Below are positions 43,126 through 51,293 of a DNA stretch of 64,000 nt, one piece after another. The notes beneath the pieces are model-generated. The model made no database searches. It saw only the letters and a list, made by a program, of their open reading frames with translations, and was not told the origin of the DNA. The translations under genes were made by a program, and so were the position numbers. How positions within the stretch are numbered: position 1 is the first letter of the stretch; every line of letters starts with the position of its first letter. Where the stretch lies: positions 2,294,001 to 2,358,000 of the forward strand of contig NZ_CP045529.1 of the NCBI RefSeq assembly GCF_009429125.1, read 5' to 3'. The stretch comes from Luteimicrobium xylanilyticum. GTDB lineage: Bacteria; Actinomycetota; Actinomycetes; Actinomycetales; Cellulomonadaceae.

Positions 43126-43160
43126 GGCGGGCCTCACCACATCCAGGAAGGTAGTGACGC

Positions 43161-43787
43161 ATGGCTGTCTACACGCTCCCCGAGCTTCCCTACGACTACG
43201 CGGCCCTCGAGCCGCACATCTCCGGGCGCATCATGGAGCTCCACCACGACAAGCACCACGCCGCCTACGTGACGGGTGCCAACACGGCGCTCGACAAGCT
43301 CGCCGAAGCCCGCGAGTCCGGTGACCTCGCTGCCGTGAACCTGCACGAGAAGAACCTCGCGTTCAACCTCGGCGGTCACGTGAACCACTCGGCGTTCTGG
43401 CAGAACCTCTCCCCCGACGGTGGCGGTGAGCCGACCGGCGAGCTCGCCGCGGCCATCGACCAGGACTTCGGTTCCTTCGAGGCCTTCAAGAAGCACTTCG
43501 CCGCGACCGCGGCCGGCGTGCAGGGCTCCGGCTGGGCCATCCTGGCCTGGGACTCGATCGGGCAGAAGCTCATCATCGTCCAGCTCTACGACCAGCAGGG
43601 CAACATCGCCCTCGGGCTCGTCCCGCTCGTCCTCCTGGACGTCTGGGAGCACGCCTACTACCTGGACTACCAGAACGTGCGCGCCGACTACGTGACGGCC
43701 TGGTGGAACATCGTGAACTGGGCCGACGCCGACGCCCGCTTCACGCGTGCTCGTACGCAGACGGCAGGACTCATCGTTCCCGCCTGA
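43161..43787 (+). CDS. sodA: Superoxide dismutase, Fe/Mn type
   Basis: The 208-residue enzyme has all four metal ligands: His in [13 protein letters not shown], His in [10 protein letters not shown], and Asp and His in [12 protein letters not shown]. The N-terminus [18 protein letters not shown] is canonical. It detoxifies superoxide, a sensible neighbour to the respiratory genes, though it appears to have its own promoter. AGGAAGG lies 9 nt before the ATG. Mn versus Fe preference cannot be assigned firmly from sequence. Confidence 0.96.
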   Translation: MAVYTLPELPYDYAALEPHISGRIMELHHDKHHAAYVTGANTALDKLAEARESGDLAAVNLHEKNLAFNLGGHVNHSAFWQNLSPDGGGEPTGELAAAIDQDFGSFEAFKKHFAATAAGVQGSGWAILAWDSIGQKLIIVQLYDQQGNIALGLVPLVLLDVWEHAYYLDYQNVRADYVTAWWNIVNWADADARFTRARTQTAGLIVPA

Positions 43788-43830
43788 CGACATCTTGCTG
43801 GCGGCGTCTCAGCCCGCCAGACCGTCGCTG

Positions 43831-43862
43831 AAGGGCCGCATCCCGTCGGGGGTGCGGCCCTT
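43831..43862 (+). terminator. sodA terminator
   Basis: AAGGGCCGCA at 43831-43840 pairs with TGCGGCCCTT at 43853-43862 with additional C/G pairs into the loop. Confidence 0.8.
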
Positions 43863-44396
43863 CGTCGATGGTGACGTCGTGTTCGTCGATGGCGACGTGG
43901 TCGGGGTCGCGGGTGGGTGCGGCGAGGTGGTTCGGGCTGTCGTGCTTCGGCCCTGGGGGCCGTGCGCACTCCCTGACGCCCTTCACCACCTCCCCGCGCC
44001 CACCCGCTCGACGTTCGGCTCGCCTCCGTCGCAGCTGCTCGGCCGCCGCCGGGCCGTGTCGCGAGTCAACGCATTCGTCGCGAGTCAGCGGGAAGTTCAC
44101 GCTGACTCGCGACAATCGGACTGGCTGACTCGGCGGTGCCCCGGTGTCCTCCGACCGGGCGCCGTCGTCGGGTGCCCCTCGCATGCGGTCCCACTCTCTC
44201 CACTGCGCCGAGCATGCGGACACACCCCATTTCGGCGCGGAGAACGGGGATCTTCACATGATCGGCGCGTTCGGGGGTGGCCGATCGCATGGTCGGCCGC
44301 CGCGGAATCCGGTGTGTGCGGGTCTGGGGCGACCGGTCGTGGGGATGGACGACGGCGACGGGTGGGTCGGGCGGACGTCACCGTGGGCAACAACGA
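43861..44396. repeat. Composite intergenic repeat, locus B (no gene)
   Basis: This part of the 670-bp junction between sodA and ctaF shows no credible gene. It starts with two tandem 21-bp units (43861-43881, 43882-43902) of the form TTCGTCGATG-GYGAC-N6, matching the TTCGCC-N4-GTGAC units of locus A. At 44058-44068 and 44077-44087 GTCGCGAGTCA is repeated, and GTCGCGAGTCAGCG (44077-44090) is perfectly inverted at 44100-44113. At 44209-44295 lies the shared core of ~30-bp CATG-containing units, ending in GATCGCATGGTCG exactly as in locus A. Confidence 0.75.
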
Positions 44397-44436
44397 CAGC
44401 GGCCGGGACGCCCCCTCAGGGACGGCCCGGCCGCTG
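44397..44436 (-). terminator. ctaF terminator
   Basis: CAGCGGCCGGG at 44397-44407 and CCCGGCCGCTG at 44426-44436 form a perfect 11-bp stem just past the ctaF stop. Confidence 0.75.
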
Positions 44437-44458
44437 TCGGTGTGACGGTGAAGCAGCG

Positions 44459-44857
44459 TCAGTGCGCGTGCTGACCGCGAGAGTACTCGAAGACCCACCC
44501 GATGAGACCGACCACGCCGAGCGCGATGCCGATCCCGACGAGCCACCAGCCCACGGCCAGGCCGAGGAACGTCAGCGCGGCAGGGAAAGCGATCGCGAGG
44601 GGCCACCAGCTCCATGGCGCGTACACGCCCTGGTCTCCGGCACCCTCGTCGATCTCGCCGTAGGGATTGTCCTCGGGCCGCGGGTCGATGCGCCGTGCCG
44701 TGAGGGCGAGGAACGTCCCGATCATCGCGGACAACGCGGCGACGAGGAAGATCCCGACCGAGCCGACCGGCTCCCAGTGGCTCCACAGGCCGTAGACCAC
44801 GCCGATCGCCGCGAAGAACGGCGTCAGGAGGAGGAAGAGCTTGGACTCGAGCTTCAC
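44459..44857 (-). CDS. ctaF: Cytochrome c oxidase subunit IV (actinobacterial)
   Basis: The 132-residue membrane protein has four hydrophobic segments ([57 protein letters not shown] and [17 protein letters not shown]) and matches the actinobacterial CtaF family found only in aa3 oxidases of this phylum. Its GTG overlaps the ctaD stop (AAGTGAAG), completing the ctaC-ctaD-ctaF operon. It stabilises the oxidase and has no redox centre. Confidence 0.93.
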   Translation of the reverse strand: MKLESKLFLLLTPFFAAIGVVYGLWSHWEPVGSVGIFLVAALSAMIGTFLALTARRIDPRPEDNPYGEIDEGAGDQGVYAPWSWWPLAIAFPAALTFLGLAVGWWLVGIGIALGVVGLIGWVFEYSRGQHAH

Positions 44858-46632
44858 TTGGTGTCCTCCGTCCGGCCGGTGCCGTGCTCAGGGCGGCCTT
44901 CGACTCGTCCGGCCGTGGCTTCCGTGTGCCCACGCCGGTCGGCCTCGCCGAAGACCTGGGCTGCCGGCGAGGGGTGCTCGTCCGCGTGGTCCATGGCCGC
45001 GACCTCGGGGTGGTGCAGGTCGAAGGCGGGACGCTCCGAGCGGATGCGCGGCAGCGAGGTGAAGTTGTGCCGCGGCGGGGGGCAGGACGTGGCCCACTCG
45101 AGCGACATGCCGTAGCCCCACGGGTCGTCCACGGTGACCTTCGGCGCGTTGCGCCAGGTCGAGTAGACGTTCCACACGAACGGGATCATCGACGCGGCGA
45201 GGATGAACGAGCCGATCGTCGACACCTGGTTCATCCAGGTGAAGCCGTCCTCGGGCGAGTAGTCCGCGTACCGACGGGGCATGCCGTCGACGCCGAGCCA
45301 GTGCTGGATGAGGAACGTCGCGTGGAAGCCCACGAACAGCAGCCAGAAGTGGATCTTGCCGAGGCGCTCGTCGAGCATGCGGCCCGTCATCTTGGGCCAC
45401 CAGAAGTAGAAGCCCGCGAACATCGCGAACACGACGGTGCCGAAGACCACGTAGTGGAAGTGCGCGACCACGAAGTACGAGTCGGAGAGCTGGAAGTCCA
45501 GCGCCGGGCTCGCGAGGATGACGCCGGTCAGACCACCGAAGAGGAAGGTGACCAGGAAGCCGATCGACCAGAGCATCGGTGTCTCGAACGTGAGCTTGCC
45601 GCGCCACATCGTCCCGATCCAGTTGAAGAACTTCACGCCGGTCGGGACCGCGATGAACATCGTCATGATCGAGAAGAACGGGAGGAGCACCGCGCCGGTC
45701 ACGTACATGTGGTGCGCCCAGACCGTCACGGACAGCGCCGCGATGGAGATCGTCGCGTAGACGAGACCCTTGTAGCCGAAGATCGGCTTGCGGCTGAAGA
45801 CCGGCAGGATCTCCGAGATGATGCCGAAGAACGGCAGCGCGATGATGTAGACCTCGGGGTGCCCGAAGAACCAGAACAGGTGCTGCCAGAGGACCGCTCC
45901 CCCGTTGTCGGGGTTGAACACCTGCGCGCCGAGCCGGCGGTCCGCACCGAGGCCCAGCAGCGCGGCCGCGAGGGGCGGGAAGGCCATGAGCACGAGGATG
46001 CTCGTGATGAGGGCGTTCCACGTGAAGATCGGCATCCGGAACATGGTCATGCCCGGGGCGCGCATCGTCATGATCGTGGTGATGAAGTTGACCGCACCGA
46101 GGATCGTGCCGAAGCCGCTCAGCGCGAGTCCGAACACCCACATGTCGCCACCGACGCCCGGTGAGAACGTCGTGTCGGACAACGGCGCGTACGCCGTCCA
46201 GCCGAACGAGGCCGCACCCTGCGGGGTGAGGAAGCCGCCGACCGCGATGAGCGAGCCGAACAGGTAGAACCAGTACGCCACCATGTTCAGGCGCGGGAAC
46301 GCGACGTCGGGGGCACCGATCTGCAGCGGCATGATGACGTTCGTGAAGCCCGCGAAGAGCGGCGTCGCGAACATCAGCAGCATGATCGTGCCGTGCATCG
46401 TGAAGAGCTGGTTGTACTGCTCGCGGCTCTGCACGACCTGCAGCCCGGGCTCGAAGAGCTCAGCGCGGATCAGCAGCGCCATGACGCCGCCGATCAGGAA
46501 GAACACGAACGAGCTGATGAGGTACAGGTACCCGATCGTCTTGTGGTCGGTCGAGGTGACCCACTTGACGACGGTGCGGCCCAGCGTCTGGCGCTCCACC
46601 CGCAGCCCGGGGATCGATTCTGCGTGCGCCAT
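44854..46632 (-). CDS. ctaD: Cytochrome c oxidase subunit I
   Basis: The 592-residue heme-copper oxidase subunit contains the heme a, heme a3 and CuB ligands: [27 protein letters not shown] (His-Tyr crosslink), VWAHHMY and HFHYVVFG. The K-channel Tyr and D-channel Asp-Asn motif region are in their usual places. It carries twelve membrane helices. The ATG at 46632 overlaps the ctaC stop (TGATGG); a GTG at 46635 is the alternative start. The C-terminal ~50 residues are hydrophilic. Confidence 0.96.
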   Translation of the reverse strand: MAHAESIPGLRVERQTLGRTVVKWVTSTDHKTIGYLYLISSFVFFLIGGVMALLIRAELFEPGLQVVQSREQYNQLFTMHGTIMLLMFATPLFAGFTNVIMPLQIGAPDVAFPRLNMVAYWFYLFGSLIAVGGFLTPQGAASFGWTAYAPLSDTTFSPGVGGDMWVFGLALSGFGTILGAVNFITTIMTMRAPGMTMFRMPIFTWNALITSILVLMAFPPLAAALLGLGADRRLGAQVFNPDNGGAVLWQHLFWFFGHPEVYIIALPFFGIISEILPVFSRKPIFGYKGLVYATISIAALSVTVWAHHMYVTGAVLLPFFSIMTMFIAVPTGVKFFNWIGTMWRGKLTFETPMLWSIGFLVTFLFGGLTGVILASPALDFQLSDSYFVVAHFHYVVFGTVVFAMFAGFYFWWPKMTGRMLDERLGKIHFWLLFVGFHATFLIQHWLGVDGMPRRYADYSPEDGFTWMNQVSTIGSFILAASMIPFVWNVYSTWRNAPKVTVDDPWGYGMSLEWATSCPPPRHNFTSLPRIRSERPAFDLHHPEVAAMDHADEHPSPAAQVFGEADRRGHTEATAGRVEGRPEHGTGRTEDTK

Positions 46633-47576
46633 CACTGACCACCCTCACTGTCCGTCGGCAGGTTGCCCGCCGTCTCGCCGTCGTTCTGCGAACGGTCGTA
46701 GGCGTCCGACAGCAGCCCCGTCTGGCCCGCAGCGCGCAGGTCCTCGATGTGCTGCTGGTACTCCTGCTCGGAGACCACCTTGACGTTGAAGAGCATGCTC
46801 GAGTGCCACTCGCCGCACAGCTCGGCGCACTTGCCTGCATACGTGCCCTCACGGAGCGGGGTCATCTCGAACGAGTTCGGGTGACCCGGGATGAGGTCCT
46901 CCTTGTAGAGGAACGCGGGGACCCAGAAGGAGTGGGCGACGTCGCGCGTCGTCAGGTTGAACAGGACCTTCTTGCCGACGGGCAGGTACAGCGTCGGCAT
47001 CGCCTTGTCGGTGCCCTTGGCGCCGTCGACGAGGTCGTCCTTGGTCAGCGAGCCGACGTCCTGCGCCATGACGCCCGCCTCGTGGACGTCCTCGTCGACG
47101 TAGTTGAAGTCCCAGCTCCACTGCTTGCCGATGACGCCGATGGTGACGTCGGGCGTGCCGCTGACCTTCTTGATCTCGGTGACGTCGCGGTTCGTGTAGA
47201 AGAACAGGACGAGGATCGCGACGATCGGGACGACCGTGTACATGATCTCGAGGGGCATGTGGTACCGCGTCTGGATCGGCAGGGCGTCGTCGCCCTTGCG
47301 CTTCCGGTAGGCAGCGATGCACCAGATCATCAGGCCCCACGTGATCACGCCGACCACGAGCAGCGCGATCCAGGAACCGTTCCACAGGTGCGTGATCCGG
47401 GCGGTCTGGTCGGTGACCTGCTTGCCGTCGTCATAGCCGGGCAGGAAGCCACGCTTCACTTTGTCGGGCGAGCAGCCGGACGCGAGCAGCGCGACCGACG
47501 CGGCGAGGGCCGCTCCGGTGACGAGCTGCCACCTGCGGCGGCGGGGGGTGTGCGGGTGCAAGGGGGGGCCTCTCAC
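46632..47576 (-). CDS. ctaC: Cytochrome c oxidase subunit II
   Basis: The 314-residue protein is a lipoprotein (LLASGCSPD lipobox) with two membrane helices ([19 protein letters not shown] and [19 protein letters not shown]) and a periplasm-side cupredoxin domain. The CuA site is complete: AHSFWVP (His), [14 protein letters not shown] (Cys-Cys-His-Met). WSWDFNY is the aromatic electron-entry patch. It accepts electrons from QcrC. The GTG at 47576 is used; an alternative start could lie nearby. It heads the ctaC-ctaD-ctaF operon. Confidence 0.95.
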   Translation of the reverse strand: MRGPPLHPHTPRRRRWQLVTGAALAASVALLASGCSPDKVKRGFLPGYDDGKQVTDQTARITHLWNGSWIALLVVGVITWGLMIWCIAAYRKRKGDDALPIQTRYHMPLEIMYTVVPIVAILVLFFYTNRDVTEIKKVSGTPDVTIGVIGKQWSWDFNYVDEDVHEAGVMAQDVGSLTKDDLVDGAKGTDKAMPTLYLPVGKKVLFNLTTRDVAHSFWVPAFLYKEDLIPGHPNSFEMTPLREGTYAGKCAELCGEWHSSMLFNVKVVSEQEYQQHIEDLRAAGQTGLLSDAYDRSQNDGETAGNLPTDSEGGQ

Positions 47577-47640
47577 GTCACGTCAGGGTGGACCCGTGGC
47601 TCCACGAGTCCTCCGCAAGACCTTCGTTCTCGACACACGC

Positions 47641-47646
47641 AGCCTA
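47641..47646 (-). promoter_or_regulatory. Possible ctaC -10 box (TAGGCT)
   Basis: TAGGCT on the minus strand about 65 bp before the ctaC GTG; no matching -35 is seen. Confidence 0.35.
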
Positions 47647-47775
47647 GCGCGCGTTCCCACGGGTCCGCGCCCGTGGCGCCCCGGACGATCACCGCAGATC
47701 GGGCCGTCATGCGAACCTGCCCTCCACGTCGGGCAGGATTCCGCGGAACGCCCCGTCCTTGCTGGCGGACCCTAC

Positions 47776-47790
47776 CGATCTGTCAGATCG
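47776..47790. promoter_or_regulatory. Palindromic operator candidate upstream of the desulfurase-like gene
   Basis: CGATCTG-T-CAGATCG is a perfect 7-bp inverted repeat with a single central base, ending 11 bp before the -10 box at 47802, where it would cover the -35 region. Confidence 0.5.
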
Positions 47791-47801
47791 TTCGCCGCGT
47801 C

Positions 47802-47807
47802 TAGGGT
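47802..47807 (+). promoter_or_regulatory. Leaderless -10 (TAGGGT) for the desulfurase-like gene
   Basis: TAGGGT, seven bases, then GTG at 47815. Confidence 0.6.
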
Positions 47808-47814
47808 GGGCGTT

Positions 47815-48993
47815 GTGACCGATCCCACCCCGTCCTCCGCTCCCCCGACGACGGCGGAGGCGCCCCGGCGCGCATGGCTCGACGCTTCGGGAGCGGCGCG
47901 CATCCATCCGGTGGCGCGCCGGGCGTTCGAGCAGGCGCTGGACGACGGCTGGGCCGACCCACGCCGGCTGAGCACCGAGGGCCGCCGGGCGCGTGCGCTC
48001 CTCGACGGGGCACGCGAGTCGCTGGCCGGGGCCGTGGGCGCGCGCACCGAGGAGGTCCACGTCGCGCCGTCGCACACGGCCGCGCTCCACGCGGCGGTCC
48101 TGGGAGTGGCGGCGGGACGACGCCGCGCGGGCACGCGCGCGGTCGTGAGCGCCGTCGAGCGGGCCGCGGTGCTGCACGCGGGCGAGCACGCGGGGCTCGA
48201 CGTCGAGCGCGTGCCTGTCCACCGCACCGGCGCGGTGGACACGGAGGCCTTCGCGGCGGCCCTAGACGACGGGCCTACCGCGCTCGCCGCCCTGCAGCAC
48301 GCGAACGGCGAGGTCGGCACGCTCCAGCCGACGGGCGCGGCGCACGCGGCCACGACCGCGCGGGGGGTGCCACTGATCGTCGACGCCGGCGCGAGCGCGG
48401 GGCACGTGGACGTGGGGGCGGCGTGGGACGTCCTCGCCCTCGACCCGCGCGACTGGGGCTCGGTTCCCGGGGCGGGCGTGCTGGTGGTCCGGCGCGGGGT
48501 GCGGTGGCGACCTGTCGCGCCCGAGGACGAGGACCGCTTCTTCCCCGGCGGGCCATCGGTGCTTGCGGCGTTCGCGGCCGCGGCGTCGCTCGAGGCCGTG
48601 CTCGCGGACCGCGCCGAGGAGGACCGCCGGCGGCGCGCTCTCGTCGACCTCGTCCGGACGTGCGTCGCGGCCGAGGTGCCCGACGTCGAGGTGGTCGGAG
48701 ACCCGGACGACCGTCTGCCGCACGTCGTGACCTTCTCGTGCCTCTACGTCGACGGGGAGGCGCTCGTGACGGAGCTCGACCGGGCGGGCTTCGCCGTCGG
48801 GTCGGGCTCCGCCTGCACCTCGAGCTCCCTCGAGCCGTCGCACGTGCTCGCGGCGATGGGCGTGCTCACGCACGGCAACGTGCGGATCGGGCTCGACCGT
48901 GAGACGACCCGGGACGATGTCGAGCGCTTCCTCGCCGTGCTGCCCGGCGCCGTCGCGCGGGTGCGCTCCTTCCTGGGGGCGCAGGCCCTGTGA
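47815..48993 (+). CDS. Cysteine desulfurase homologue lacking the PLP lysine
   Basis: The 392-residue protein is clearly of the NifS/IscS fold (aminotransferase class V). It keeps the PLP-ring region QHANGEVGTLQP, the Asp in LIVDAGASAGHVDV and, strikingly, the complete substrate-Cys loop GSGSACTSSSLEPSHVLAAMG with Cys334. But where IscS has SxHK-x-x-GPxGxG, this protein reads LDPRDWGSVPGAGVL, with Asp213 in place of the Schiff-base Lys; the Gln three residues after the Asp and the GATES motif are also changed. A PLP Schiff base cannot form in the usual way. It is coupled by a GTGA overlap to a TusA-like gene, so a role in sulfur relay as acceptor or scaffold is possible. Confidence 0.8.
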   Translation: MTDPTPSSAPPTTAEAPRRAWLDASGAARIHPVARRAFEQALDDGWADPRRLSTEGRRARALLDGARESLAGAVGARTEEVHVAPSHTAALHAAVLGVAAGRRRAGTRAVVSAVERAAVLHAGEHAGLDVERVPVHRTGAVDTEAFAAALDDGPTALAALQHANGEVGTLQPTGAAHAATTARGVPLIVDAGASAGHVDVGAAWDVLALDPRDWGSVPGAGVLVVRRGVRWRPVAPEDEDRFFPGGPSVLAAFAAAASLEAVLADRAEEDRRRRALVDLVRTCVAAEVPDVEVVGDPDDRLPHVVTFSCLYVDGEALVTELDRAGFAVGSGSACTSSSLEPSHVLAAMGVLTHGNVRIGLDRETTRDDVERFLAVLPGAVARVRSFLGAQAL

Positions 48994-49241
48994 GCCCGAC
49001 CGTCGTCGTCGACGCACGTGGCTTGCGGTGCCCGCTGCCGGTGATCCGGCTCGCCGCCGCGGCCCGAGACGCAGCCCCGGGCGCCCTGCTGACCGTCCTC
49101 GCCACGGATCCGGCGGCCGAGCACGACGTGCCGGCCTGGGCACGGATGCGCGGGCACGCCGTCGTCGGCTCCGAGCACGACGAAGCCGCGGGGACCTGGT
49201 CGCTCACGGTGGAGGTGAGTGGCCAGGCCCCCGCGGCCTGA
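48990..49241 (+). CDS. TusA/SirA-family sulfur-carrier protein
   Basis: An 83-residue TusA-fold protein. VVDARGLRCPLPVIRLAAAA contains the CPxP motif whose Cys accepts a persulfide, and ALLTVLATDPAAEHDVPAWARMRGH is the standard second half. The GTG overlaps the stop of the desulfurase-like gene. In well-studied systems TusA takes sulfur from IscS; here the partner lacks its catalytic Lys, which makes the source of sulfur unclear. The last codons lie inside the 27-bp tandem repeat that follows. Confidence 0.88.
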   Translation: MSPTVVVDARGLRCPLPVIRLAAAARDAAPGALLTVLATDPAAEHDVPAWARMRGHAVVGSEHDEAAGTWSLTVEVSGQAPAA

Positions 49242-49350
49242 GCGGCGCACGGAGCCCCCGCGGCCTGAGCGGCGCACGGAGCCCCCGCGGCCTGAGCGGC
49301 GCACGGAGCCCCCGCGGCCTGAGCGGCGCACGGAGCCCCCGCGGCCTGAG
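49226..49350. repeat. 27-bp tandem repeat, four full copies plus partial ends
   Basis: Units starting with CCTGAGCGGC recur exactly every 27 bp at 49237, 49264, 49291 and 49318, with a partial unit at 49345 and a partial leading end at 49226. The copies are identical. Each unit contains TGA preceded by GCGGCC, so the array is a serial duplication of the 3' end of the TusA-like gene. CCGC/GCGG arms within the unit can form small hairpins. Confidence 0.95.
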
Positions 49351-49385
49351 TCGGTCGCGACCCGGTTTGTTCCCCGGGCGACCTG

Positions 49386-49736
49386 TCAGCTGAAAGAGCC
49401 GCCGCAGGCGCAGGAGCTGCCGGCGTTCGGGTTGTCGATCGTGAAGCCCTGCTTCTCGATGGTGTCCGCGAAGTCGATCGTCGCGCCCTCGAGGTAGGGG
49501 ACGCTCATGCGGTCCACGACGACCTCGACGCCGTCGTAGTCGCGCAGCGCGTCACCGTCGAGCACGCGCTCGTCGAAGTAGAGCTGGTAGATCAGGCCGG
49601 AACAGCCGCCGGGCTGGACGGCGACCCGCAGCCGCAGGTCGTCTCGTCCTTCCTGCTCGAGGAGGCTGCGGACCTTGTCCGCCGCGACGTCGGTGAGGTT
49701 CACGCCGTGGGTGGCGATCTCGGTCGTCTCGCTCAT
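49386..49736 (-). CDS. erpA: Iron-sulfur cluster insertion protein, A-type (ErpA/IscA)
   Basis: The 116-residue protein has the A-type carrier fold with three conserved Cys in VQPGGCSGLIYQLYFDE and SSCACGGSFS (C-x(n)-CxC). It starts with ATHGVNLTDVAADKVRSLL. It receives and transfers [4Fe-4S] or [2Fe-2S] clusters to apo-proteins; NadA next to it and LipA further on are plausible clients. GGAG lies 8 nt before the ATG. It is divergent from nadA and converges on the TusA-like gene. Confidence 0.93.
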   Translation of the reverse strand: MSETTEIATHGVNLTDVAADKVRSLLEQEGRDDLRLRVAVQPGGCSGLIYQLYFDERVLDGDALRDYDGVEVVVDRMSVPYLEGATIDFADTIEKQGFTIDNPNAGSSCACGGSFS

Positions 49737-50007
49737 GTTCGTTCTCCGCTGGTCGCAGGGGCCGGGCCCCGGTCGTGGCACCGGGTGGCATGCCCGGGCG
49801 TCTCCGTGAGCGTCAACCGCGCTCCGCGCGATCGTGTTCCCGCGAGTCTCGGGAACCTCCGCCGGACACCCGGACCGGCCGTCCGGCCCGACGACGCCGC
49901 GGTGGCGCCGCGTCTCCAGCGTACGCCCGGACAGCGGTCGGTCGCGGCGTGGCTCGCTGGTCGGAGAGGCCCGCGGGGCGCTGGTCGGCGCATGCGATGA
50001 TCGACGC

Positions 50008-51243
50008 GTGACCACGCTGCTCGAGACGTCCAGCGGCGCCGGCTTCGCGGAGCCGGCCCCCTCTCCCCTCCTCCTGCTCGGGCAGGGGCGCGACCTCGCG
50101 TCCGAGCGGGGCGTCGAGTGCGCGGGTGCGTTGCCCGCGGCCTCCGACCCCGATCTCGTCGAACGGGCGGTCGCGGCGCGTGCCGCGCTGGGCGACCGGG
50201 CGTTCGTGCTGGGGCACCACTACCAGCGCGACGAGGTGATCCGGTTCGCCGACGTGACGGGCGACTCCTTCAAGCTCGCGCGCGAGGCCGCGGCGCGGCC
50301 CGAGGCGGAGTTCGTGCTGTTCTGCGGCGTCCACTTCATGGCCGAGTCCGCGGACATCCTCACGTCGGACGCCGCCCAGCAGGTCGTGCTGCCGGACCTC
50401 GCGGCGGGCTGCTCCATGGCGGACATGGCCGCGATCGACCAGGTCGACGAGGCGTGGGACGTGCTCGACGATCTCGGGCTCGCAGGGCGCACGGTCCCCG
50501 TGACGTACATGAACTCCTCCGCGGCGATCAAGGCGTTCACGGGGCGCCACGGCGGCACCGTGTGCACGTCGTCGAACGCGGAGGTGGCGCTGCGCTGGGC
50601 GTTCGAGCGCGCGGACGCGGCGGGGGCCGCCGAGGGCGCGGGCGACGGCGCGGGCAAGATCCTGTTCCTCCCCGACCAGCACCTGGGCCGCAACACCGCG
50701 GTGCTGCAGCTCGGCATCCCGCTCGACGCGTGCGTCGTCTACGACCCGCGCAAGCCCGACGGAGGCCTGACGGAGGCCGAGCTCGCGGCGGCGCGCGTCA
50801 TCCTGTGGCGAGGTCACTGCTCGGTGCACGGCCGGTTCTCGGCCCGCAACGTCGAGGCGGTCCGGGCGGCGGTGCCCGACGTGACGGTCATGGTGCACCC
50901 GGAGTGCAAGCACGAGGTCGTGACCGCGGCGGACCAGGTGGGCTCGACGGAGTTCATCATCAGGGCGCTCGACGCCGCGGAGCCGGGCTCGAGCTGGGCG
51001 ATCGGCACGGAGCTCAACCTGGTGCGCCGCCTCGCGGCCCAGCACCCGGAGCTCCAGGTCCACTACCTCGACTCGACGGTCTGCTTCTGCTCGACGATGA
51101 ACCGGATCGACCTGCCGCACCTGGTCTGGGCGATGGAGGAGCTCGTCGAGGGCCGCACGGTGAACCGGATCGTCGTCGACGCGGACGACGCGCACTGGGC
51201 GCGCGTGGCGCTCGACCAGATGCTGGCGCTCCCGGGGCTCTGA
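50008..51243 (+). CDS. nadA: Quinolinate synthase A
   Basis: The 411-residue [4Fe-4S] enzyme condenses iminoaspartate and dihydroxyacetone phosphate to quinolinate in NAD synthesis. VLGHHYQRDEVIRFADVTGDS, FCGVHFMAESADIL, VCTSSNAEVALRWA and VHPECKHEV are family motifs, and three of their Cys coordinate the cluster. FLPDQHLGRN is the substrate loop. GTG at 50008 is likely leaderless, with GATGAT six bases upstream. nadB and nadC, its usual partners, are not in the window. Confidence 0.94.
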   Translation: MTTLLETSSGAGFAEPAPSPLLLLGQGRDLASERGVECAGALPAASDPDLVERAVAARAALGDRAFVLGHHYQRDEVIRFADVTGDSFKLAREAAARPEAEFVLFCGVHFMAESADILTSDAAQQVVLPDLAAGCSMADMAAIDQVDEAWDVLDDLGLAGRTVPVTYMNSSAAIKAFTGRHGGTVCTSSNAEVALRWAFERADAAGAAEGAGDGAGKILFLPDQHLGRNTAVLQLGIPLDACVVYDPRKPDGGLTEAELAAARVILWRGHCSVHGRFSARNVEAVRAAVPDVTVMVHPECKHEVVTAADQVGSTEFIIRALDAAEPGSSWAIGTELNLVRRLAAQHPELQVHYLDSTVCFCSTMNRIDLPHLVWAMEELVEGRTVNRIVVDADDAHWARVALDQMLALPGL

Positions 51244-51256
51244 CCCGGTCACGGTT

Positions 51257-51279
51257 ACCCGAGACCGGGAGTCCCGGGT
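51257..51279. promoter_or_regulatory. Imperfect palindrome between nadA and the thioesterase gene
   Basis: ACCCGAGAC-N5-GTCCCGGGT matches at 8 of 9 positions. It starts 13 bp after the nadA stop and abuts the -10 of the next gene, so it could be a nadA terminator or an operator. Confidence 0.45.
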
Positions 51280-51281
51280 AG

Positions 51282-51287
51282 TAGCCT
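51282..51287 (+). promoter_or_regulatory. Leaderless -10 (TAGCCT) for the thioesterase gene
   Basis: TAGCCT, six bases, then GTG at 51294. Confidence 0.6.
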
Positions 51288-51293
51288 GCTCGG

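Noticed and set aside
43059-43160. Possible riboswitch or metal-responsive leader before sodA
   Set aside because: Apart from the CACGTG-containing hairpin no conserved riboswitch architecture is recognisable in 100 bp.
49226-49350. 27-bp repeats considered as a CRISPR array
   Set aside because: The copies are directly adjacent with no unique spacers and there are no cas genes; it is a plain tandem repeat.
49219-49497. Open frame encoding PPRPERRTE repeats across the 27-bp array
   Set aside because: It arises because 27 is a multiple of three, then reads antisense through the erpA gene; no start signal or conserved sequence supports it.
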